From Pantoea rwandensis (GTDB lineage: Bacteria > Pseudomonadota > Gammaproteobacteria > Enterobacterales > Enterobacteriaceae), in the NCBI RefSeq assembly GCF_000759475.1, contig NZ_CP009454.1:1798001-1862000 (forward strand): a stretch of 64,000 bases of DNA, given 5' to 3'. The notes beneath the pieces are model-generated. The model ran no database searches, was not told where the DNA came from, and saw only the letters and a list, made by a program, of their open reading frames with translations. Below are positions 29,994 to 37,839 of this stretch, one piece after another. A program made the position numbers and the translations under genes. The first letter of the stretch is position 1. Every line of letters begins with the position of its first letter.

Positions 29994-30195
29994 AAAATGA
30001 CTCCTCTGAGCGGTTACCATGCTGGTGATCCCACTCCAGCGTAACCCGAACAGAATAAGAGAAAGGTGAAGTTCATAACCGCTGCACGCTTTCTTCTCAG
30101 GTGGTTCCAAGTGAACTCAGAACAGGATCGAGCGATAATTTACGCGCAATCGATCCGAAAATAAATAGGCCATTTCTGAGAGATTGCTCACATTT

Positions 30196-31224
30196 TCATC
30201 GCGCTTCAATTTCCGGTATCGCGGACATGCCCACACGCAGTTGTGCCAGATCGGGTTGGTTGGCATCCAGCACAATTTTCACCGGTAAACGCTGCACGAC
30301 CTTGGTGTAATTACCGGTAGCATTGTCCGGTGAAATGGCGGAGAAGGTCGCGCCTGTCGCCGGTGCAATGCTGTCGACATGACCGGTAAAGGTCTTGCCA
30401 GGCAATGCATCGACTCTCACTACCGCTTTCTGCCCAGGCTGGACATCTGCCAGCTGAGTTTCAAGATAGTTGGCGGTGATATAGGTTTGCTGTAAGGGCA
30501 CCACAGCCAGCAAACGGGTTCCGGCGCTGACGTAAGCGCCCAATCGCACCGAACGCTGACCCACCATACCCTCTACCGGCGCCACAATCCGCGTGTAAGA
30601 AAGATTTAATTTCGCCTGATCCACGCTGGCCTGCGCCGCCGTCACATCGGCTTCTGCCTGACGCACGGCCGCTTGCAACACGCCAACCTGTTTCATTGCG
30701 GCTGCCAGCGCCGCTTCACTCTGGCGCACCGCAGCGAATGCTGAACGCTGAGTTGAACTGGCTTTCTGCTGCTCATCAGCAGCAATAGTGCCGCTTTTAT
30801 ACAGCTGGTTATAACGCGCCGCACTCTGTCCGGCATATTGCGCTGACGCCTGGCTCGCCGCTAAGGTCGCTTTGGCTTCATCAATCGTTGATTGCTGCTG
30901 CTCCAGTTGAGCCTGGCTACTCAGGCGCTTGGCATCGCTGACCTGCAAATTCGCCTGCGCCGTTTCCAGCGCCACGCGGTAATCGCGATCGTCCAGTGTG
31001 GCCAGCAGTTCGCCTGCTTTCACTCGCTGGTTATCCTGCACATTCACACTGGCGATATAACCGGACACTTTGGGTGCCACCAGAGTGTAATCCGCATTGA
31101 CGTAAGCATCATCCGTGCGGTGATCATTCCCGGTCATTGATGACCAGACAAAAAAAGCCATGGCCAGCAACACGATTAATAGGGCACTCAACAGTACTGT
31201 TCTTTTCAAAGCAAAAGCTTGCAT
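30196..31224 (-). CDS. HlyD/EmrA-family membrane fusion protein
   Basis: A 342-residue periplasmic adaptor with an N-terminal membrane anchor (about 9-29), a barrel-sandwich half TDDAYVNADYTLVAPKVSGY, a long Ala/Gln-rich coiled coil (about 85-205), the returning RIVAPVEGMVGQRSVRLGAY half, and a beta-barrel. It bridges the inner-membrane MFS pump encoded just upstream to an outer-membrane channel such as TolC. The gap to the pump gene is five bases, so they form one operon. The exported drug is unknown. Confidence 0.9.
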   Translation of the reverse strand: MQAFALKRTVLLSALLIVLLAMAFFVWSSMTGNDHRTDDAYVNADYTLVAPKVSGYIASVNVQDNQRVKAGELLATLDDRDYRVALETAQANLQVSDAKRLSSQAQLEQQQSTIDEAKATLAASQASAQYAGQSAARYNQLYKSGTIAADEQQKASSTQRSAFAAVRQSEAALAAAMKQVGVLQAAVRQAEADVTAAQASVDQAKLNLSYTRIVAPVEGMVGQRSVRLGAYVSAGTRLLAVVPLQQTYITANYLETQLADVQPGQKAVVRVDALPGKTFTGHVDSIAPATGATFSAISPDNATGNYTKVVQRLPVKIVLDANQPDLAQLRVGMSAIPEIEAR

Positions 31225-31229
31225 ATCAG

Positions 31230-32831
31230 TTATCTCGACGTCGTCGTAACAGGTTGAATCAGGGTTTGTGGCGGCCAGACACGTTTTGGCAACCAGGCAG
31301 TAAGCAGTAAAAGCAGGGCGGCGAAACCAATCAGCATTTGGTAGCAGTCACTCAGGCTCAGCACCATTGCCTGATGCTTCAACAGGGTCGCGAAACCGCT
31401 AAGGTTCTCTGCGCTACTGGCGCTGCCATCAGGTAATAAAGGAAAACTGCTGCTGGATTGGGCGCTGCTGGGCGCGGTCATCAGCCAGGGGCGACTGGCG
31501 GCATTGCTCACCAACACGCTGGAGTGAAACTGTTCCCGGTGACTGATAAACCACCCCACCAGGGTGCTGGCGGCAATGCTGGAGAAACCGCGCACTGTAT
31601 TGAACATCGCGGAGGCAAAAGGGCCTTCAGGTGGCGCAACCACGCTGGTCGCACTCATCAATACCGGCAAAATCACCATCGGTTGACCGAAGGCCTGCAA
31701 AATCTGGATTAGCCAGAAATTTTGCCGCGCCCAGTCGCTGGTGATATGCATGCCCATCAGGCAGGAGATCACCAGCAGCGCCACGCCAGCGGTCAGCATC
31801 CAGCGGCAATCAATCCAGCGGATATTCAGCAGTGCCGCCACCAGCGGGGCGATCAGTAATTGCGGCAAGCCGATGGTTAATGCCAGCGGCGCGAACTGCA
31901 GCGTGCGGAATCCCTCCACCTGGCCAAGATAAGCTGAAGGCAGCGCCGATCCGGAAAGTGACAAAATCAAGACACCTGCCAGCGCCAGCAATCCGTGCGT
32001 GAGATTGTGACGACGCAGCATCTGGAGTTTGAACAGTGGCAGCGGGTGAAACCATTCATTAATAAAGAACACAGTTAGCAATGCCAGCGCGCTCAATAAT
32101 AGCGCCGCAAACAGCGGTGAACTGAGCCAGTCGAGACGTTCGCCCTGCGTCAGCGCCAGAATCAGCAGTGCCATGCCTGAGCAGCCAGTGAGCATGCCGA
32201 AAAGATCGATCTGTTTGAAACGCTCGAAGCGCAGCGGGTCTTGCGGTAAGCCCCAACCAATCAGCAGCATGGCGATCAGCATGCTGGGGATTATCTGCCA
32301 AAACACAAACATCCAGCTCACCTCATCGGTCCAGAAAGCGGCGAGCGTGGCGGCGAGATTGGGACCAAAGGTGGCGGTCAGCGCGTAGGCACCAAGGCCA
32401 TAAAGCTTGATCGGCGGCGGCAGAAATCGCAGTGCCACGGTCATGAGTAACGGTGGCAATGCACCGCCAAATAACCCCTGCATCACGCGCAGCGCAATAA
32501 AGAGTGTGGCGTTCGGCGTTAAAGGCAGCAGTAAACCGCACAGCATGAAGCCAGCGGAAACAGCCAGAGCAAAACGACGCAGGGAAAAGGTCACGGCAAA
32601 CCACGGTGCGATCATCATCGCGGCCACTTCTGCGGCCTGATAAGCGGAGATGATCCAACTGCCTTGATCGTAGCTAATGCCGATAGCGGCACGGATATCC
32701 GCCAGCGCAATATCCGTCACGCGGTCATTTAATCCGGAGGTGAGCGCAGCAATCAGCACGCCAACCAACCCCAGCGCCAGGCGCAGGGTAAACGGATGGG
32801 GAGCCGGAGCCGCAACAGGCTGGGCGTTCAT
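31230..32831 (-). CDS. DHA2-family MFS efflux pump (EmrB-like)
   Basis: A 533-residue transporter with about fourteen membrane segments, in the DHA2 drug:H+ antiporter group. It begins LTSGLNDRVTDIALADIRAA and has the D-x-x-x-S-W segment SYDQGSWIISAYQAAE. A 70-residue loop before the last segment is Ser/Pro-rich. With the adjacent adaptor it should form a tripartite pump, probably for organic acids, phenolics or hydrophobic toxins (inference from the family). It is divergent from an IclR regulator, with two copies of a 19-bp operator between. Confidence 0.88.
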   Translation of the reverse strand: MNAQPVAAPAPHPFTLRLALGLVGVLIAALTSGLNDRVTDIALADIRAAIGISYDQGSWIISAYQAAEVAAMMIAPWFAVTFSLRRFALAVSAGFMLCGLLLPLTPNATLFIALRVMQGLFGGALPPLLMTVALRFLPPPIKLYGLGAYALTATFGPNLAATLAAFWTDEVSWMFVFWQIIPSMLIAMLLIGWGLPQDPLRFERFKQIDLFGMLTGCSGMALLILALTQGERLDWLSSPLFAALLLSALALLTVFFINEWFHPLPLFKLQMLRRHNLTHGLLALAGVLILSLSGSALPSAYLGQVEGFRTLQFAPLALTIGLPQLLIAPLVAALLNIRWIDCRWMLTAGVALLVISCLMGMHITSDWARQNFWLIQILQAFGQPMVILPVLMSATSVVAPPEGPFASAMFNTVRGFSSIAASTLVGWFISHREQFHSSVLVSNAASRPWLMTAPSSAQSSSSFPLLPDGSASSAENLSGFATLLKHQAMVLSLSDCYQMLIGFAALLLLLTAWLPKRVWPPQTLIQPVTTTSR

Positions 32832-32861
32832 AACAGGTGTCTCTTTTTATTATTGATGCAG

Positions 32862-32880
32862 TGTATTGCGATGTGATACA
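32862..32880. promoter_or_regulatory. Putative regulator operator, copy 1
   Basis: TGTATTGCGATGTGATACA, an imperfect palindrome with TGTAT/ATACA ends, 31 bases upstream of the efflux pump start. A second copy lies at 32906-32924, 44 bases away (about four helical turns). Confidence 0.7.
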
Positions 32881-32905
32881 TGTCGCATCTTACATCTCGG
32901 TATGA

Positions 32906-32924
32906 TGTATTGCAATGTGATACA
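32906..32924. promoter_or_regulatory. Putative regulator operator, copy 2
   Basis: TGTATTGCAATGTGATACA, identical to copy 1 at 18 of 19 positions and in the same orientation. It lies 58 bases before the IclR-type regulator start. The pair is the likely target of that regulator. Confidence 0.7.
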
Positions 32925-32981
32925 GGGTGTAAAAGTGCGGTCATTCGCGCTAAAGTAGGGCAGGCCAAAAAGGAACGCACA

Positions 32982-33767
32982 ATGGTTGAACTTCCCTCAA
33001 GCCGTGAGGATGAAAAAGCGGGTGGCATTCAGGTCATCGCGCGTGCGGCAAAAATTCTGAATGCGCTGGGTGAACATCCGGGTGGCATGAGTCTGGGCGA
33101 AATTGCGCAGGTGGTCGATCTGCCGCGTTCAACGGTGCAGCGTATTATCGCCGCGCTCGACAGTGCGCAACTGGTGCGCAGCAGCGGGGCGGGCGGGCTG
33201 CGTCTGGGACCGGCTCTGCTCAAACTGATTTCCAGCGTGCACAGTGATGTGGTCGAAATCGTCCGGCCGTTTCTGGAACAACTCTCAGCCGATATTAACG
33301 AGACCGTCTCGCTGGCGCGCGCCAGTGGCACGCAGTTGGCGATTGTTCACTATGTGGTGGCATCCCGGGAATTGCGCGTGGTGCCACGCATCGGATTGAA
33401 TCTCCCGCTCTATAGCACTTCAGGCGGTCGCGCACTGCTGGCACTGGAAAGTGATGAAGATGTGCGAGTGATGGTCGGCGAAGCCTATAAAGAGTTGACC
33501 GAAATGACGGTGAAAACCCTGCCGCAACTGCTGGAGCTGATTGCTGAAGTGCGAAACAGCGGTCTTGCCATCGATCGTGGCGAAACGCTGGAAGGCATTT
33601 CCACCATGGCGGTGGCGATCGACACGCTGTTTGGTCGCTTCTCCATTTCGCTGCTGGTGCCGACGGCGCGTTTTCATAAACAGGAAGCACGCTATCGTGA
33701 TGAAATCATGAAATGCAAAGAGGCGCTGATTCGCGAAATTGGCAAAATGACCGCTGTGGAAGGATAA
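32982..33767 (+). CDS. IclR-family transcriptional regulator
   Basis: A 261-residue regulator with an N-terminal winged helix (about 19-75, MSLGEIAQVVDLPRSTVQRI) and an IclR effector domain with IDRGETLEGISTMAVAI near the C-terminus. The frame is open further upstream, but the ATG at 32982 has AAAAGGAAC in front and IclR homology starts nearby. It is divergent from the efflux operon and followed after seven bases by a universal stress protein, so it may control both directions. Confidence 0.9.
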   Translation: MVELPSSREDEKAGGIQVIARAAKILNALGEHPGGMSLGEIAQVVDLPRSTVQRIIAALDSAQLVRSSGAGGLRLGPALLKLISSVHSDVVEIVRPFLEQLSADINETVSLARASGTQLAIVHYVVASRELRVVPRIGLNLPLYSTSGGRALLALESDEDVRVMVGEAYKELTEMTVKTLPQLLELIAEVRNSGLAIDRGETLEGISTMAVAIDTLFGRFSISLLVPTARFHKQEARYRDEIMKCKEALIREIGKMTAVEG

Positions 33768-33774
33768 CCAACTG

Positions 33775-34227
33775 ATGAAAACCTTGCTGATGGCCATCGA
33801 TAACTCACCGGTGGCAGAAAAAGTCATCGCGTTAACTATTGAACAGGCGCTGGCACAACAGGCTCAGGTCACGGTGTTGTGCTGTGTCGATCCCACTTAT
33901 TCCTCCTGCAATCAACCGATCGAAATCGATGCGGGCGAAGATCCGGATGATTTCGTCGCGGCAAAAGATGAACAAAACACCGCTGAAATGGTGGTGCGAC
34001 ACGCCCTGGCACCGCTACTGCGTGCCGGTGTGGCTGCCAAAGGTTTGATTCTGGCCGGTGAAGCAGCGGAAACCATTGTGGCACAATCCAATGCATTGAA
34101 GGCCAGCATGATCATCATCGGTCGCCGTCATCTCTCTCCTTTCAATCGCTTACTTAAAGGTTCGGTGAGTGCGGCTGTGATTGAGCGCGCCAACTGCCCG
34201 GTTCTGATTGACGTTCGCAAGGATTAA
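33775..34227 (+). CDS. Universal stress protein, UspA superfamily
   Basis: A 150-residue single-domain Usp. It begins MKTLLMAIDNSPVAEKV, a phosphate-binding start, and ends ASMIIIGRRHLSPFNRLLKG with a following SV. The nucleotide loop G-x2-G-x9-G(S/T) has His in place of the second Gly, so ATP binding is uncertain. It contains a CCVDPTYSSC insertion with three cysteines. It is co-directional with the IclR regulator (7-base gap) and with the next gene (9-base gap), so the three form one operon. Confidence 0.85.
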   Translation: MKTLLMAIDNSPVAEKVIALTIEQALAQQAQVTVLCCVDPTYSSCNQPIEIDAGEDPDDFVAAKDEQNTAEMVVRHALAPLLRAGVAAKGLILAGEAAETIVAQSNALKASMIIIGRRHLSPFNRLLKGSVSAAVIERANCPVLIDVRKD

Positions 34228-34236
34228 TCACGCTCC

Positions 34237-35040
34237 ATGTTTTCCCTCTTACCTATCACGCTGGCGGCGTTTGCGCTGCTGGCGGTGATTATCATCGTTC
34301 TGATTCGCACCACCGCACTGCGCTTATGGCAGGGGCTCGTGCTGTTTTTACTGCCACTCGTATTGGCGAATATGCTGTGGTTCAGCTGGTTGCATCCACG
34401 GCAGGAGCGACAGGCGCTGGAAACCGAGGTGGCAAACCAATTAAGCCTCGCGCCAGGCTATCGTCAGTTAAAAACACAGGAGCCAGCGCTGTGGCAAATG
34501 CTTAATCGTGAGTTGCTGCACAAGCGTATGGAAGGGGTGCCTGCGGATCAGGCACTGGGCGAGTTGCGTGGATGGTTAATGGATCTGGTAAATCAGCGTA
34601 TGGCGCGTGCAGACGACGAAACGCTGCTCAATTATTTGCGCGTGTCAGTGCAGGAGATGCAGGCACTGCAGCAACCGGAGCCACAACGCTGCTTCCGCTT
34701 CCTTTACCCGCAGGTAAATGGCGGCATCAATCTGCAACAAGCGCTGTCACCGACGTTATACCAGCGTGATGCACAGGCGTTAGATTTGCTCCTGCAAAAC
34801 AGCACCGGCGAAGAGCGTCCGATTGATCAGCAGGGCGCACAACGTGATTTGCAAAGCGTCGTGGAGAAACTTTACGGCAAGTGGGGTGATAAACTTCAGC
34901 AACTCAACATGCCTGCTGATACTGCCGTCGATCGCAGCGCCATGTGTGCCATGTCGATTGATCTTTACAGCGGTATTCTCGCATTGCCTGCCAAACAGTC
35001 CGCCAACCTTTTGCGTAAAATGGTAAGCCTTACCGGTTAG
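34237..35040 (+). CDS. Unknown membrane-anchored protein
   Basis: A 267-residue protein I do not recognise. It has two membrane segments at about 5-25 and 32-52, then a soluble, Gln/Leu-rich, probably helical domain without known motifs. Two cysteines lie at about 150 and 240. Third in an operon with the IclR regulator and the Usp. RBS is weak (ACGCTCC precedes the ATG), so translation may depend on coupling. Followed by a GCCCGC/GCGGGC hairpin at 35059-35074 that has no T run on this strand. Confidence 0.6.
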   Translation: MFSLLPITLAAFALLAVIIIVLIRTTALRLWQGLVLFLLPLVLANMLWFSWLHPRQERQALETEVANQLSLAPGYRQLKTQEPALWQMLNRELLHKRMEGVPADQALGELRGWLMDLVNQRMARADDETLLNYLRVSVQEMQALQQPEPQRCFRFLYPQVNGGINLQQALSPTLYQRDAQALDLLLQNSTGEERPIDQQGAQRDLQSVVEKLYGKWGDKLQQLNMPADTAVDRSAMCAMSIDLYSGILALPAKQSANLLRKMVSLTG

Positions 35041-35296
35041 GTTTACGCGTAAAAAAAAGCCCGCTCAGCGCGGGCATAATGGTCACTTTCCGTTTGTTTT
35101 TCTCGTGTCACCTGGTGTGGTGCAGACTTCGTGCTGTCTGAAAGCATCATGGCATCGGTTAAGTGATATGAAAAACCGTTTGGTTTTATTGATTTGATTG
35201 GTAAAAACTTTTTCAAAATGACTATTTCGCGCCAGTTTCCTATAGATGCGTGCGGCATAGGCATTTAGACTGCTTCGCCTGGAAGAGGACACCCTA

Positions 35297-35578
35297 ATGA
35301 AAAAAATGCTGATTAGCGCACTCGCGCTTTTTATGCTGGCCGGTTGTAGTGTCAGCAAACCCGGTGGATTTGAACGTGTTGATGAAGATAAAAGCTCAAA
35401 TACCGTGCAATATCGTTATGACCCGCAAACGTTGAATAAAGATGCGATGGAAGTCGATCTGGCGAATTATTGCAACCAACGTGGATTTGATAAAGTGGAA
35501 TCGCTGCCGGCACAGGACAGCCATCTGCCCGGATTAAAGAAAGCCTGGTATCAATGTAATTACGCGGTAAAAAGCTAA
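35297..35578 (+). CDS. Small outer-membrane-type lipoprotein
   Basis: A 93-residue lipoprotein: signal sequence MKKMLISALALFMLAGC with lipobox LAGC, Cys17 acylated, Ser at +2 (no inner-membrane retention signal). The mature part is 77 residues, with cysteines in NYCNQRGF and YQCNYA that could pair in the periplasm. RBS GGAAGAGGA. No family recognised and function unknown. It has its own terminator. Confidence 0.8.
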   Translation: MKKMLISALALFMLAGCSVSKPGGFERVDEDKSSNTVQYRYDPQTLNKDAMEVDLANYCNQRGFDKVESLPAQDSHLPGLKKAWYQCNYAVKS

Positions 35579-35581
35579 AAG

Positions 35582-35618
35582 AAAGGGCGGGATAAATTCC
35601 CGCCCTTTTTGTTTTTTT
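35582..35618. terminator. Terminator between the two small lipoprotein genes
   Basis: GGGCGGGA-ataaa-TTCCCGCCC type stem followed by TTTTTGTTTTTTT on the plus strand. The A-rich left side gives weaker termination for the leftward His-rich gene. Confidence 0.9.
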
Positions 35619-35645
35619 ATTATGTGCTGTGTGTGCTTTGCCCAA

Positions 35646-35795
35646 TTACCAATGGCGACCATGATAACCATGGTCATGATGCCAGCCGCCACCGTGCCCC
35701 CAGCCCGGTCCGCGACCATATCCGTCATGAACGATACAACCACTCAACATCGTCATAATGGCAACAACCGAAGCAGCTTTAATAAGTGTTTTCAT
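35646..35795 (-). CDS. Tiny His/Gly/Trp-rich lipoprotein
   Basis: A 49-residue protein: MKTLIKAASVVAIMTMLSGC lipoprotein signal with lipobox LSGC (Cys20), then only 29 mature residues, of which 7 are His, 9 or 10 Gly and 4 Trp, ending GRHW. The ATG at 35795 has a perfect AGGAGGA eight bases upstream, and the frame closes with TAA at 35646. No family recognised. The composition suggests metal or heme binding at the membrane (inference). It is convergent with the other small lipoprotein gene. Confidence 0.72.
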   Translation of the reverse strand: MKTLIKAASVVAIMTMLSGCIVHDGYGRGPGWGHGGGWHHDHGYHGRHW

Positions 35796-36046
35796 GGAGA
35801 GTCCTCCTCTTTTCCAATGAGGCCAGATTACCGGGGAAAAGTGGAGTGAAGATGCAGTAAATGTAGAGTTATTTCTGGATCTATTACCAGATATGTCAAT
35901 TTAAAGCTAAAAACGTCAAGGCGGGAAATAAACCAATCAGATAAAACCGAATGCCTGATGATAAGAACGCGAATAGTCTGAAATGCAATCCTAAATAACA
36001 GCCGTTCTCAACTTCAAAAACATTATGCAGCAAAGAAGGAGAAAAT

Positions 36047-36072
36047 AGATGCCGCAAAGTGATGCGGCATCT
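36047..36072 (-). terminator. yhjX terminator
   Basis: AGATGCCGCA-tcactt-TGCGGCATCT perfect 10-bp stem followed by ATTTTC on the minus strand. It starts eight bases past the yhjX stop. Confidence 0.88.
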
Positions 36073-36079
36073 GTGGGAA

Positions 36080-37297
36080 TTAATTATGCAGCAAAGGTTC
36101 ACTGACGTTTTGACGATTTGGCAGACGGATGCTGAGCGACAACACCAGTGAAATCACCAGCAGTGTCATGATCAAGCTGAAGGTCACGGTAAAACCACCA
36201 AACACGGAAGCCACCAGTGAACCCATCACGCTGCCGATACCGAATCCCAGGTAAATCAGCCCGTAATTTTTCGTCAGATTATTAAGACCGAAGAAATCGC
36301 TGACCAGAGAAGGGAACACGGTGATGGTGCCACCAAAGCTAAAGGCAACGCAGGCCAGTGACAGGAAGAAGGTGGTTTCGTTCATCCGGGTAAACAACAA
36401 AATACTCATGCCCACCAGAGAAACGATCTGTGCCAGTGAAATGACGCGAATACGTGCCATTTTATCGGAGAGTACGCCGAGAATAAGGCGGCCACTCAGG
36501 TTAGCAATCGCGATGACAGTCACGGCATTGGCGGCGGTTTGCGTGGTCAGATGGACCATGCCTTCGCCGATGTCTTTCGCTACGCCAATGACATACAGTC
36601 CGCTCATGCAGGCAGTGAGGAACATCAGTGCCAGCATCCAGTACTGTGGCAAGCGCACGGATTGCGCCAGCGTGTAATCTTTTTCCTGCAATTTCTCGTT
36701 ACCGCTGCTTTGCTGGATCGGGGCATCACGCATCATCAGCGCACCCACAATGATCATACTCATCGCCAGCACACCCCAAATCATAAAGGTGTTCTCCAGG
36801 CCGTAAGTGCTGAGCAACGCGCCACAGATAAATTTGAAACCCAGGCTACCTAAGCCATAAGCGCCAATTGAGCAGGCGGAAATTAACCCTTTACGCTCCG
36901 GGAACCACTTCACGCAGTTTGACAGCGTCATCAGGTATCCTGCGCCATCCGCTAAACCGACCAGGATGCCGGCGCTGAGATACAGCATCATCAGGTTATC
37001 GGCATGAGCGGTCAGCCAGAAGCCAATCGCCATCAATATACCGGCGCCGATGGTGACGTTACGCACACCAAAGCGCTCCTGTAATTTCCCCGCCAGTGAC
37101 GATGCAATCGCGAGCCCCAGGCTTAACAAACCGAATGAAAAAGCGACCTGACTAATGGGAGCATCGAGTTTATGTGCCAACTGGCCGTTAAACAGGCTCC
37201 ACGTATAGACCGAGCCCAGAGCAAACTGCGTGATAATAGTGCCGATAAGGGTAAGCATGCGGGTGCGCTGCAACTGCGCGGATATTTCTGTTTTCAT
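36080..37297 (-). CDS. yhjX: MFS transporter YhjX (pyruvate-inducible, oxalate/formate antiporter group)
   Basis: A 405-residue transporter with twelve membrane segments. It opens ITQFALGSVYTWSLFNGQLA, as in E. coli YhjX and the oxalate:formate antiporter family, and has the loop motif GKLQERFGVRN and YLMTLSNCVKWFPERKGL. E. coli yhjX is the main target of YpdA/YpdB and is switched on by extracellular pyruvate. A YpdB-type site lies 99 bases upstream. Substrate unproven, perhaps pyruvate. Confidence 0.88.
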   Translation of the reverse strand: MKTEISAQLQRTRMLTLIGTIITQFALGSVYTWSLFNGQLAHKLDAPISQVAFSFGLLSLGLAIASSLAGKLQERFGVRNVTIGAGILMAIGFWLTAHADNLMMLYLSAGILVGLADGAGYLMTLSNCVKWFPERKGLISACSIGAYGLGSLGFKFICGALLSTYGLENTFMIWGVLAMSMIIVGALMMRDAPIQQSSGNEKLQEKDYTLAQSVRLPQYWMLALMFLTACMSGLYVIGVAKDIGEGMVHLTTQTAANAVTVIAIANLSGRLILGVLSDKMARIRVISLAQIVSLVGMSILLFTRMNETTFFLSLACVAFSFGGTITVFPSLVSDFFGLNNLTKNYGLIYLGFGIGSVMGSLVASVFGGFTVTFSLIMTLLVISLVLSLSIRLPNRQNVSEPLLHN

Positions 37298-37335
37298 TTT
37301 TATCTCTCCCCTCAGGGAATGCGGAATCTGCAGCG

Positions 37336-37341
37336 ATAATA
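37336..37341 (-). promoter_or_regulatory. Probable -10 of yhjX
   Basis: TATTAT on the minus strand, 38 bases before the yhjX start. No good -35 is found 16-18 bases upstream, as expected for an activator-dependent promoter. Confidence 0.45.
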
Positions 37342-37395
37342 GGCAGCTTACGCGCGCGCGTGGCGAAGCAGGGCATCAAGAGACAGGACGAGGGA

Positions 37396-37426
37396 ATGAA
37401 ATGCAGTAATACGGGTATGAATGGCA
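37396..37426 (-). promoter_or_regulatory. YpdB (PyrR) binding site upstream of yhjX
   Basis: On the minus strand TGCCATTCAT, 11 bases, then TGCATTTCAT. The site reported for E. coli yhjX is a direct repeat of GGCATTTCAT with an 11-base spacer. The repeat order, orientation and spacing agree; 17 of 20 bases match. Confidence 0.85.
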
Positions 37427-37562
37427 TTGGGCCATTGGGATGTCAATTTAAGCGTGGCGGTTGCTGTGGGTAAACATGTGTAACCAGGTGTGATAAGCGC
37501 GCCAGTTTTGCTGCAAGATGACAGATTTTTGCCAGGATTAAAATTCACTAACAGGAGGAAAT

Positions 37563-37802
37563 ATGACAGACCGAGCATATGAATCCGCGTCAAGCGAGGA
37601 TGAAGTTTGCTGCATCATCGGTCAGGCGGTGATCGAGTTAAGCGATGAGCATCAGCCTGTGAATAAATCCACGCTGTCGCTGAAATTACTGGCTATGGCC
37701 GATCGCGACAGAGATGATGAACGCGTTCTGCTTTACTGGATTGCCAGAAAAGCCATCAGTAAACCTCACCAGCTCAATATCGGCGTTCAGGGCTGGCGCT
37801 AG
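37563..37802 (+). CDS. YmgB/AriR-like small regulator
   Basis: A 79-residue acidic protein whose centre (EVCCIIGQAVIELSDEHQPV, then NKSTLSLKLL) matches the YmgB/AriR family of E. coli small proteins linked to biofilm, acid resistance and the RcsCDB phosphorelay. RBS ACAGGAGGAA precedes the ATG. It stands alone; family members bind DNA poorly and act as connectors. Expression control is not visible. Confidence 0.75.
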   Translation: MTDRAYESASSEDEVCCIIGQAVIELSDEHQPVNKSTLSLKLLAMADRDRDDERVLLYWIARKAISKPHQLNIGVQGWR

Positions 37803-37810
37803 AGGACCAA

Positions 37811-37833
37811 AGAGCGGGCGCAATGCCCGCTCT
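37811..37833. terminator. Convergent terminator hairpin
   Basis: AGAGCGGGC-gcaat-GCCCGCTCT 9-bp perfect stem between the AriR-like gene and the EamA transporter gene. T tract is short on both sides. Confidence 0.75.
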
Positions 37834-37839
37834 CGCTAT

